Of a stretch of DNA of 5,529 nt, positions 1 to 5,529 are shown one piece after another (within the stretch, counting starts at the first letter, position 1; every line of letters begins with the position of its first letter). The notes beneath the pieces are model-generated. The model searched no databases and had not been told where the DNA came from. It saw nothing but the letters and a program-made list of their open reading frames with translations. This stretch comes from Gaiellales bacterium. GTDB taxonomy: Bacteria > Actinomycetota > Thermoleophilia > Gaiellales > F1-60-MAGs149. Both the position numbers and the translations under genes were made by a program. The stretch covers positions 1-5,529 of the forward strand of contig JAURLF010000238.1 in the NCBI GenBank assembly GCA_030831375.1. The letters are read 5' to 3'.

Positions 1-1
1 C

Positions 2-1441
2 ACCCTGACCGCGTGCATGAACTCGTTCGTGCGCCCGAAGGTGCAGGCCTACGTCGACAACCTCGACCAGGAGCTGAAGAAGGGCGGCGCGACCTGCGAC
101 GTCAACATCCTGCGCTCCGACGCCGGCCTGATGACGACGCGCGAGGCGGGCCGCAACCCGATCTACGGCGTCCTCTCCGGCCCGTCCGGCGGCGTCGCCG
201 GCGCGCTCGCCCTGTCGGTGCGCGCGGGCTACCCGAACATCCTCACGTTCGACATGGGCGGCACGTCGACCGACGTGGCGCTGTGCCAGAACGGCGAGCC
301 GACGATCGGCCGTGACACCTCGATCGGGCAGTTCCGCCTGAAGGTGCCGTCGATCAACGTGCACACCGTCGGCGCGGGCGGCGGCTCGATCGCCCACGTG
401 CCGCAGCTCACGAAGGCCCTGCGCGTCGGCCCGCAGTCCGCGGGCGCCGAGCCGGGCCCCGCCGCGTACGGCAAGGGCGGCACCGAGCCGACCGTGACCG
501 ACGCCAACGTCGTCGTCGGCCACCTGCCGCCGCGCCTGCTGGGCGGCGAGATGGAGCTCGACGTCGCGGGCGCCACGGCGGCCGTGCAGACGATCGGCGA
601 CGCGATCGGCCTCGACACCGAGGCGGCCGCGGAGGGCATCCTCGCGATCGTCAACGAGAACATGGCGGGCGCCCTGCGCCTCGTCTCCGTGCAGCGCGGC
701 TACGACCCGCGCGACTTCGCGCTCGTCGCCTTCGGCGGCGCGGGCCCGCTGCACGCCAACGCGGTGGCCGAGCTGATGGGCTCGTTCCCCGTGATCGTGC
801 CCCCGGCGCCGGGCCTGCTCTGCGCGACCGGCGACCTCGTCGCCGAGTTCCGCAACGAGTTCGCCCAGACGATCGTCACGCCGATGGACGAGGTCCAGGT
901 CCCCGACGTGGCGACCGTGCTCGACGACCTCGGCGCCCGCACCCGCGAGTGGATGACCTCCGAGGGCATCGCCGAGGGCGACCAGCGGGTCACGTACCTC
1001 GCGGACATGCGCTACGTCCTGCAGGGCTACGAGATCCCCGTCCCGGTCGACATCGACGCCGTCAAGGGCGGCTCGATCACGGCCATGGGCGAGCAGTTCG
1101 ACCAGATGCACGAGCAGCTGTACGGCTTCATGATGGACGACGCCCGCAAGGAGATCGTCAACCTGCGCTGCATCGGCAACGGCGCCGTGCCGAAGATCAA
1201 GCTCCCCGAGGGCGAGGTCAAGGCCAACGACGGCTCCGACGCGGTGGTCGAGGAGCACCAGATCGTCTTCAAGGGCGAGAAGGTCGCGACCAAGATCTAC
1301 GACCGCGGCAAGCTCACCCCGGGCGCCACGTTCGACGGCCCGGCGATCGTCACGGAGTTCGACTCCACCACGGTGGTCCTGCCCGGCTACACGGCCGAGA
1401 TGGACCGCTACTTCAACATCCTGATCAACCCGAAGGCCTAG
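2..1441 (+). CDS. hyuA: Hydantoinase A / oxoprolinase-family subunit (HyuA-like), 5'-truncated by window edge
   Basis: This is the ATP-binding subunit of a cytoplasmic two-subunit HyuA/HyuB enzyme. The family includes N-methylhydantoinase, 5-oxoprolinase, caprolactamase and acetone/acetophenone carboxylases, which activate a carbonyl substrate with ATP. The frame is open from base 2 and gives 479 residues; family members are usually about 680-700, so roughly 200 N-terminal residues lie upstream. The ATG at 17 is internal, because family-like sequence (LTAC) precedes it. Visible landmarks are the ASKHA-type phosphate motif DMGGTSTD at 251-274, the VGAGGGS loop shortly after 359, the AGAEPGPAAYG...TVTDAN block at about 440-508, FGGAGPLH at about 731-755, and a C-terminal beta-rich domain ending in GPAIVTEFDSTTVV. 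Motifs look intact, with no frameshift. The next gene is hyuB, 13 nt downstream, the usual pairing. The family call is secure; the substrate is not determinable. Symbol used in the family sense only. Confidence 0.93.
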   Translation, partial: TLTACMNSFVRPKVQAYVDNLDQELKKGGATCDVNILRSDAGLMTTREAGRNPIYGVLSGPSGGVAGALALSVRAGYPNILTFDMGGTSTDVALCQNGEPTIGRDTSIGQFRLKVPSINVHTVGAGGGSIAHVPQLTKALRVGPQSAGAEPGPAAYGKGGTEPTVTDANVVVGHLPPRLLGGEMELDVAGATAAVQTIGDAIGLDTEAAAEGILAIVNENMAGALRLVSVQRGYDPRDFALVAFGGAGPLHANAVAELMGSFPVIVPPAPGLLCATGDLVAEFRNEFAQTIVTPMDEVQVPDVATVLDDLGARTREWMTSEGIAEGDQRVTYLADMRYVLQGYEIPVPVDIDAVKGGSITAMGEQFDQMHEQLYGFMMDDARKEIVNLRCIGNGAVPKIKLPEGEVKANDGSDAVVEEHQIVFKGEKVATKIYDRGKLTPGATFDGPAIVTEFDSTTVVLPGYTAEMDRYFNILINPKA

Positions 1442-1446
1442 GGAGG
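1441..1446 (+). promoter_or_regulatory. Shine-Dalgarno of the hyuB-like gene
   Basis: GGGAGG begins on the last base of the hyuA stop codon and lies 8 nt before the ATG at 1455. It is the strongest ribosome binding site in the window and fixes the hyuB start. The other internal genes rely on weaker sites or on overlap with the preceding gene. Confidence 0.8.
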
Positions 1447-1454
1447 CGGACACG

Positions 1455-3404
1455 ATGGCAACCACCACCGAAGAGCTCCGCATCGCGGAGATCCCGACGG
1501 ACGTCGAGATCGACCCCGTCACCCTCGACATCATCGAGGGCGCCCTCAAGAGCGCCCGCTACGAGATGGACGCGACGCTGTTCCGCTCGGCGATGAGCCC
1601 GGTGATCCGGGAGCAGCACGACGAGTTCCCGATGATCACGGACCCGCGCGGCCGCATGGTCGTGGGCCAGTTCGGGGCCTACATCAACGAGATGATGGAG
1701 GCGTGGGAGCACGGCATCTACGAGGGCGACGTGATCCTCACGTCGGACCCCTTCAAGTGCTCCGCGTCGATCTCGCACACCAACGACTGGCTGATCCTGG
1801 TCCCGATCTTCCACTCGGGCGAGCTGGTCGGCTGGTCGTCGCAGTTCGGCCACATGATGGACGCCGGCGGCCGCCTCCCGGGCTCGCTGCCGACGAACGC
1901 GAAGACGATCTACGACGAGGGCCTGATCATCCCGCCGATCAAGGTGATCGAGCGGGGCGAGGTGCAGCAGCCCGTCCTCGACCTGATCTTCAACAACATG
2001 CGCATGCCGGCGATGAACCGCGCCGACATGTTCGCCCTGATCGCGGGCTGCCGCGCGGGCGAGAAGCGGGTCCAGGAGCTCTGCGACCGCTTCGGCAAGG
2101 AGACGTACCTGGCGGCCTGCCAGGCGCTCCTCGACCGCACCCACGCGGCGATGAAGACCCTGATCAACCTCGCCATCCCCGAGGTGCCGCACTCGTTCGA
2201 GGACTACGTCGACGACGACGGCCTCGGCCACGGCCCCTTCAAGATGAAGCTGACGATCTGGCGGGAGGGCGACCACGCCTTCTTCGACTGGACCGGCACG
2301 GATCCGCAGGCGATGGGCCCGGTGAACTTCTACCTCTCCGAGGGGATGTTCAAGATGTTCATCGGGATCTACCTGATCATGGTCAACGACCCGCAGATCC
2401 TGTTCAACGACGGGTTCTACCCGCTGCTGCACATCATCCTGCCGGAGGGCTGCCTGCTCAGGCCGCGCTTCCCGTCGGCCCTCGGCTGCCGCACGCACGC
2501 GCTGGCGCGGCTGTTCGACGTGCTCGGCGGCGCGCTGACCAAGCAGGCCCCGGAGCTCAACACGGCGGCCGGCTACGGCACCTCGCCGTACATGCTGTAC
2601 TCGGGCTGGGGGGAGAAGGGCGACTTCTTCTACGCCATGGAGATCCTCTACGGCGGCATCCCCGGCCGGCCGATCGGCGACGGCATGGACGGCCACTCGT
2701 GGTGGCCCCTGTTCGAGAACATCCCGACGGAGTACCTCGAGGCGTACTACCCGATGCGCATCGACGGCTACACCACGGTCACCGACTCGGGCGGCCCGGG
2801 CCTGCACCGCGGCGGCAACGGGGTCGAGAAGCGCTACGTCTACCTCGAGCCCGGTGAGGTCTCGATCCACGACGACCGCTGGCTGACCCGGCCGTGGGGC
2901 GTGCTCGGCGGCCTGCCGGGCGCCCGCTCGGAGAAGATCCTGCGGCGCGTCGACGGCTCGGAGGAGCGGCTGCCGTCGAAGTGCGACGAGATCGAGGTCG
3001 AGCCCGGCGACATGCTGATCTACCGCACCGCCGGCGGCGGCGGCTGGAAGGACCGCCTCGACCGCCCGGTCGAGGCCGTCGTCCGCGACGTCGCCTTCGG
3101 GCTCGTCAGCCCGGCGTACGCCAAGGAGGGCTACGGCGTCGTGATCAACGCCGACGGCTCCGCCGACGAGGCGGCGACGGAGGCGGAGCGGGAGCGCCAG
3201 CGCGCCGAGCGCGGTGACGCCCTGTTCTTCGACTTCGGCCCGCCGCTCGAGGAGGTCCTCGCCAACTGCAAGGCGGAGACCGGCCTCGAGCCGCCCGTCC
3301 CCGCGACGCCGCTGAAGTGGTCGGCGCTCGAGGACGGGGCGGACGCGCAGCGGCGCGTCCGCGAGAAGGACAACCTGCCCGGGGACATCGTCACCGCCCC
3401 GTGA
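1455..3404 (+). CDS. hyuB: Hydantoinase B / oxoprolinase-family subunit (HyuB-like), complete
   Basis: This is the partner subunit that completes the HyuA/HyuB ATP-dependent hydrolase or carboxylase. It has 649 residues, longer than the common 520-590 HyuB. The N-terminus carries the family opening DPVTLDIIEGAL (residues 20-31). A probable metal site follows: H108 and D111 in SISHTNDW, and H133 in FGHMMDAGG. The H-x2-D-x21-H spacing matches the Mn ligands I recall for the acetone carboxylase alpha subunit (His150, Asp153, His175). Later landmarks are DWTGTDPQAMGPVN, the glycine-rich DSGGPGLHRGGNG (444-456) and GGGGWKD (527-533), followed by the family's usual PVEAVVRDV...GLVSPAYAKEGYGVV tail. 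Residues of about 566-649 form an extra charged tail containing DALFFDFG (588-595). The ATG is set by GGGAGG 8 nt upstream. The stop overlaps the next gene's start by 4 nt. Substrate is unknown: hydantoin or lactam opening is the default, carboxylation an alternative. Confidence 0.95.
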   Translation: MATTTEELRIAEIPTDVEIDPVTLDIIEGALKSARYEMDATLFRSAMSPVIREQHDEFPMITDPRGRMVVGQFGAYINEMMEAWEHGIYEGDVILTSDPFKCSASISHTNDWLILVPIFHSGELVGWSSQFGHMMDAGGRLPGSLPTNAKTIYDEGLIIPPIKVIERGEVQQPVLDLIFNNMRMPAMNRADMFALIAGCRAGEKRVQELCDRFGKETYLAACQALLDRTHAAMKTLINLAIPEVPHSFEDYVDDDGLGHGPFKMKLTIWREGDHAFFDWTGTDPQAMGPVNFYLSEGMFKMFIGIYLIMVNDPQILFNDGFYPLLHIILPEGCLLRPRFPSALGCRTHALARLFDVLGGALTKQAPELNTAAGYGTSPYMLYSGWGEKGDFFYAMEILYGGIPGRPIGDGMDGHSWWPLFENIPTEYLEAYYPMRIDGYTTVTDSGGPGLHRGGNGVEKRYVYLEPGEVSIHDDRWLTRPWGVLGGLPGARSEKILRRVDGSEERLPSKCDEIEVEPGDMLIYRTAGGGGWKDRLDRPVEAVVRDVAFGLVSPAYAKEGYGVVINADGSADEAATEAERERQRAERGDALFFDFGPPLEEVLANCKAETGLEPPVPATPLKWSALEDGADAQRRVREKDNLPGDIVTAP

Positions 3405-4072
3405 GCGGCACACACGGACAGGAGACCGACGCGTTCTACGCGGAGCGCGGCTTCGGGAGGGCCGCCGGCTTCGGCCGGCGGCCCGTCCTCGTCATCGTCG
3501 ACCTGCAGAAGGGCTTCACCGACCCGGCGAGCCCCCTCGGCGGCGACTACACGGAGCTCGTCGCCGAGAACCGGCGGCTCGTCGACGCCTGCCACGACAA
3601 GGGCGTGCCGGTCGTCTTCACGACGGTCTACTACGACAAGTCGCCCGCGCAGGCCGCGGCCGTCTTCCAGGCCAAGGTGCCGAGCCTGCTCGTGCTCGAG
3701 GAGGGCTCGGAGTGGGCGGAGATCGACGAGCGGCTCGGCATGGACGAGCGCGACGTGCTCGTGGTCAAGCAGTTCGCGTCCGCCTTCTGGGGCACGAACC
3801 TCGGCGCCCTGATGGCGTCGTGGCAGGCCGACACCTGCATCGTCACCGGCGTCACCACGTCGGGCTGCGTGCGCGCCACCGTCGTGGACGCGCTGCAGCA
3901 CGGCTACCGGGTGATCGTGCCGCGCGAGTGCTCGGGCGATCGCGCCCCGGGCCCGCACGAGGCGAACCTGTTCGACATCAACCAGAAGTACGGCGACGTG
4001 CTGCCCAACGACGAGGTCGTGGCGTACCTCGAGGGCCTGCCCGCGCAGGAGCCGGCCGTCCCGCGCGGATGA
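3401..4072 (+). CDS. Isochorismatase-superfamily amidohydrolase, N-carbamoylsarcosine amidase-like
   Basis: This is a 223-residue cytosolic cysteine hydrolase predicted to release ammonia from a carbamoyl or carboxamide group. The catalytic triad is visible: D34 in VLVIVDLQKGF, K123 in DVLVVKQFASAFWGT and C156 in the nucleophile loop GVTTSGCVRATVVDA. The Lys-to-Cys spacing of 33 equals that recalled for Arthrobacter N-carbamoylsarcosine amidase (Lys144, Cys177). The downstream signature PRECSGDRAPGPHEANLFDI fits the branch holding N-carbamoylsarcosine amidase and maleamate amidohydrolase. The chosen start is GTG 3401, overlapping the hyuB stop as GTGA; an upstream GTG at 3317 would intrude 88 nt into hyuB and add unrelated Arg/Gly-rich residues. 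No good Shine-Dalgarno is present, so translational coupling to hyuB is likely. Next to hyuAB, cleavage of an N-carbamoyl product of ring opening is plausible. Ureidoacrylate, biuret or nicotinamide-type amidases are alternatives. True isochorismatase is unlikely in this context. Confidence 0.9.
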   Translation: MSGTHGQETDAFYAERGFGRAAGFGRRPVLVIVDLQKGFTDPASPLGGDYTELVAENRRLVDACHDKGVPVVFTTVYYDKSPAQAAAVFQAKVPSLLVLEEGSEWAEIDERLGMDERDVLVVKQFASAFWGTNLGALMASWQADTCIVTGVTTSGCVRATVVDALQHGYRVIVPRECSGDRAPGPHEANLFDINQKYGDVLPNDEVVAYLEGLPAQEPAVPRG

Positions 4073-4112
4073 CGGCGCGCGTGCGCCCCGTCCGCGGCCG
4101 AGGCTGACGAGG
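4073..4112 (+). other. 40-nt intergenic gap with a short GC hairpin and a coupled 12-codon reading frame
   Basis: This is the only gap of any size inside the operon. GGCGC (4074-4078) and GCGCC (4083-4087) can pair around a 4-nt loop; no T-run follows, so it is not a convincing terminator. An ATG at 4069 overlaps the amidohydrolase stop (ATGA) and would give a 12-residue peptide ending at TGA 4105-4107. GAGG at 4100-4103, 9 nt before ATG 4113, is the likely ribosome binding site for the DUF3237 gene. Both the hairpin and the mini-frame may be chance in such GC-rich DNA. Confidence 0.35.
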
Positions 4113-4574
4113 ATGGCCCTGGCCGACCCGCGCCTGCGCTTCTCCTTCGAGGTCCGTGTCGACGTCGCGCCCCCGCGGCACGTCGGGCGCGGACCGGACG
4201 AGGTCCTCGAGTTCGTCCCCATCATCGGCGGGACCGTCGCCGGGCCGGACCTGAACGGCGCGATCGTCCCCGGCGGCGGCGACTGGATGATCACCCGGGG
4301 CGACACCATCGAGCTGGATGCGCGCTACCTGATCGAGGCCGACGACGGCGCGCTGATCGACGTCGTCAACCACGGCTACTTCCGGGCCAGCGAGGAGCAG
4401 GTCCGCCGGCTCGACGCGCACGAGCCCGTCCCCGAGGACGAGTACTACTTCCGCACCTCGCCGCGCTTCCGCACGGACGCCCCCTCGCACCGCTGGCTCG
4501 CCGAGCACGTGTTCGTGGGCCTGGCCCGCGACGAGGCGGGGCAGATCCGGATCCGCTTCTTCGCCGTCGAGTAG
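4113..4574 (+). CDS. DUF3237 (UPF0311-like) domain protein
   Basis: This is a 153-residue soluble protein filling the whole length typical of DUF3237. Recognisable blocks in order are LRFSFEVRVDV (8-18), PIIGGTVAGPDLNG (36-49), VPGGGDW (52-58), ELDARYLIEADDGALIDVVN (67-86), and the C-terminal YYFRTSPRF (111-119) followed by HRWLAEHVFVG (126-136). No signal peptide or membrane segment is seen. The family is a small beta-barrel fold without an established biochemical function that I can name; genes of this type are often found beside catabolic enzymes, so a binding, accessory or small lyase/isomerase role is possible but unproven. ATG 4113 is preferred because the family's first strand begins at residue 8, GAGG sits 9 nt upstream, and no in-frame ATG or GTG occurs in the gap. 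It does not resemble the acetone carboxylase gamma subunit. It ends 2 nt before the monooxygenase start. Confidence 0.88.
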   Translation: MALADPRLRFSFEVRVDVAPPRHVGRGPDEVLEFVPIIGGTVAGPDLNGAIVPGGGDWMITRGDTIELDARYLIEADDGALIDVVNHGYFRASEEQVRRLDAHEPVPEDEYYFRTSPRFRTDAPSHRWLAEHVFVGLARDEAGQIRIRFFAVE

Positions 4575-4576
4575 CC

Positions 4577-5529
4577 GTGACGGCCCCCACGGACGCCACG
4601 GTCGTGATCGCGGGCGCCGGCATCGGCGGTCTCGCCACGGCGCTCGCCCTGCACGGGCGCGGCGTCGACTGCGTGGTCGTCGAGGCCGTCGGGGGGCTGC
4701 GCCCGCTGGGCGTCGGCATCAACGTGCTGCCGCACGCCGTGCGGGCGCTGGCCGGCTTCGGGGCCGCCGACGGCCTCGGCGCGGGCGCGGTCGAGACCGG
4801 GGCCCTGCTGTACGCGAACCGCCACGGCCAGGAGATCTGGCGCGAGCCGCGCGGCCGGGCGGCCGGGTACGCCCATCCGCAGTACTCGATCCATCGCGGC
4901 GAGCTGCAGATGCACCTGCTGCGCCTCGTCCGCGAGCGGCTCGGCGCGGGCGCGCTGCGCACCGGCTGCGCGCTGCGCGGGTTCGAGCAGGACGACGACG
5001 GGGTGACCGTGCAGCTCGCCGACCGCGCCGGTCGCAGCGCCGGCACCGTGCGCGGGGCGCTGCTCGTCGGCGCCGACGGCATCCACTCCGCCGTGCGCGG
5101 CCTCCTGCACCCCGACGACGGCGGCGTGCGTCACTCCGGTCGGATGCTGTGGCGCGCGGTCACGCGGGCACGGCCGTTCCTCGACGGGCGCACGATGATC
5201 ATGGCCGGCACGCTCGACCGCAAGTTCGTCTGCTACCCGATCGGGCCGGTCGGCGACGATGGCCTGCAGCCGCTCAACTGGGTCGCGGAGCTGCGCCTCG
5301 CGGACGCCGCGCCGCCGCCGCAGGACTGGTCGCGGGAGGTGCCCGTGGAGGCGTTCCGCGAGCCGTTCTCGACCTGGGATTTCGGCTGGCTCGACGTGCC
5401 CGGGCTGATCGACGGCGCGGAGGTCGCGTTCGAGTACCCGATGAGCGACCGCGACCCGCTCGGACGCTGGGGCGACGGGCGGGTCACGCTGCTCGGGGAC
5501 GCCGCCCATCCGATGTACCCGATCGGCTC
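4577..5529 (+). CDS. FAD-dependent monooxygenase, PhzS-like group A flavoprotein, 3'-truncated by window edge
   Basis: This is a single-component flavoprotein hydroxylase predicted to use NAD(P)H and O2 to hydroxylate an aromatic or heteroaromatic ring. The frame opens at GTG 4577 and stays open for 317 residues to the window end; relatives have about 400, so some 80-100 are missing. Landmarks are the dinucleotide-binding GAGIGG at residues 13-18 with E36 at the end of the second strand, PLGVGINVLPHAVRAL (43-58), the SIHRGELQMHLL segment (104-115), the DG motif GADGIHSAVR (165-174), and the FAD-ribose GD motif LLGDAAHPMYPIG (305-317). The HPMYPIG version and the WDFGWLDVP region point to the PhzS-related flavin-dependent oxidoreductases rather than classical p-hydroxybenzoate hydroxylase. 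GTG 4577 is chosen because it lies just ahead of the first beta strand and 2 nt after the previous stop; no clear Shine-Dalgarno is present, suggesting coupling. The substrate cannot be read from sequence. Confidence 0.92.
   Translation, partial: MTAPTDATVVIAGAGIGGLATALALHGRGVDCVVVEAVGGLRPLGVGINVLPHAVRALAGFGAADGLGAGAVETGALLYANRHGQEIWREPRGRAAGYAHPQYSIHRGELQMHLLRLVRERLGAGALRTGCALRGFEQDDDGVTVQLADRAGRSAGTVRGALLVGADGIHSAVRGLLHPDDGGVRHSGRMLWRAVTRARPFLDGRTMIMAGTLDRKFVCYPIGPVGDDGLQPLNWVAELRLADAAPPPQDWSREVPVEAFREPFSTWDFGWLDVPGLIDGAEVAFEYPMSDRDPLGRWGDGRVTLLGDAAHPMYPIG

Noticed and set aside
17..19. ATG 17 as the start of the hyuA-like gene
   Set aside because: The frame is open to the window edge, family-like residues precede it, and about 200 N-terminal residues of the family would be missing.
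1703..2857. 384-codon + strand frame inside hyuB
   Set aside because: Off-frame translation rich in Arg, Pro, Gly and His, fully inside a conserved family protein.
3317..3319. GTG 3317 as the start of the amidohydrolase
   Set aside because: It would overlap hyuB by 88 nt and add an Arg/Gly-rich stretch unlike the family; GTG 3401 gives a 4-nt overlap and a normal length.
1425..3413. 662-codon open frame on the minus strand across hyuB
   Set aside because: Its codons are exact reverse complements of the hyuB codons, so minus-strand stops would need sense CTA, TTA or TCA, which are very rare at this GC content. The translation is low-complexity Arg/Val/Ala/Asp-rich with no recognisable domain. 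It is a composition artefact.
4074..4087. Hairpin as a transcription terminator
   Set aside because: The stem is only 5 bp, no T-run follows, and the downstream genes are tightly coupled in the same direction.
3131..4309. 392-codon minus-strand frame across the hyuB end, amidohydrolase and DUF3237
   Set aside because: It crosses three real gene boundaries on the other strand and shows no domain motif; typical high-GC shadow.
4445..5509. 354-codon and overlapping 238-codon minus-strand frames across the monooxygenase
   Set aside because: They mirror a + strand gene with clear FAD motifs, and their products are Arg/Ala/Pro-rich without family signatures.

Overview
The window is a compact, very GC-rich (roughly 70% by eye) stretch of bacterial DNA. 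It reads on the + strand only, with almost every codon ending in G or C and two GTG starts. This suggests a high-GC actinobacterium; a soil Thermoleophilia-type lineage such as Conexibacter, Patulibacter or Solirubrobacter is a guess, because no phylogenetic marker is present. There are no tRNAs, rRNAs, CRISPR arrays, insertion sequences or long intergenic regions.

Layout: five same-strand genes lie end to end. (1) The 3' two thirds of a hydantoinase A / oxoprolinase-family ATP-dependent subunit (hyuA-like, 2-1441; the 5' end is outside the window). (2) A complete hydantoinase B-family subunit (hyuB-like, 1455-3404), 13 nt downstream and with a strong Shine-Dalgarno. (3) An isochorismatase-superfamily cysteine amidohydrolase resembling N-carbamoylsarcosine amidase (3401-4072), whose GTG start overlaps the hyuB stop by 4 nt. 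(4) A DUF3237 (UPF0311-like) small protein (4113-4574) after a 40-nt gap. (5) A group A FAD-dependent aromatic-ring monooxygenase of the PhzS-like type, starting at GTG 4577 only 2 nt after the previous stop and running off the right edge. The spacing indicates one operon that extends beyond both ends of the window.

How the genes may work together (inference): HyuA/HyuB enzymes use ATP to open lactam or hydantoin rings, or in the acetone and acetophenone carboxylase branch to carboxylate ketones. The isochorismatase-like enzyme would hydrolyse a carbamoyl or amide group, as in the known N-methylhydantoin to N-carbamoylsarcosine to sarcosine route. The flavoprotein would hydroxylate an aromatic or heteroaromatic substrate. 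Together with the unexplained DUF3237 protein this reads as a catabolic cassette for a nitrogen heterocycle or related amide or ketone compound. The substrate cannot be named from sequence alone. No transporter, regulator, promoter or terminator is visible in the window.
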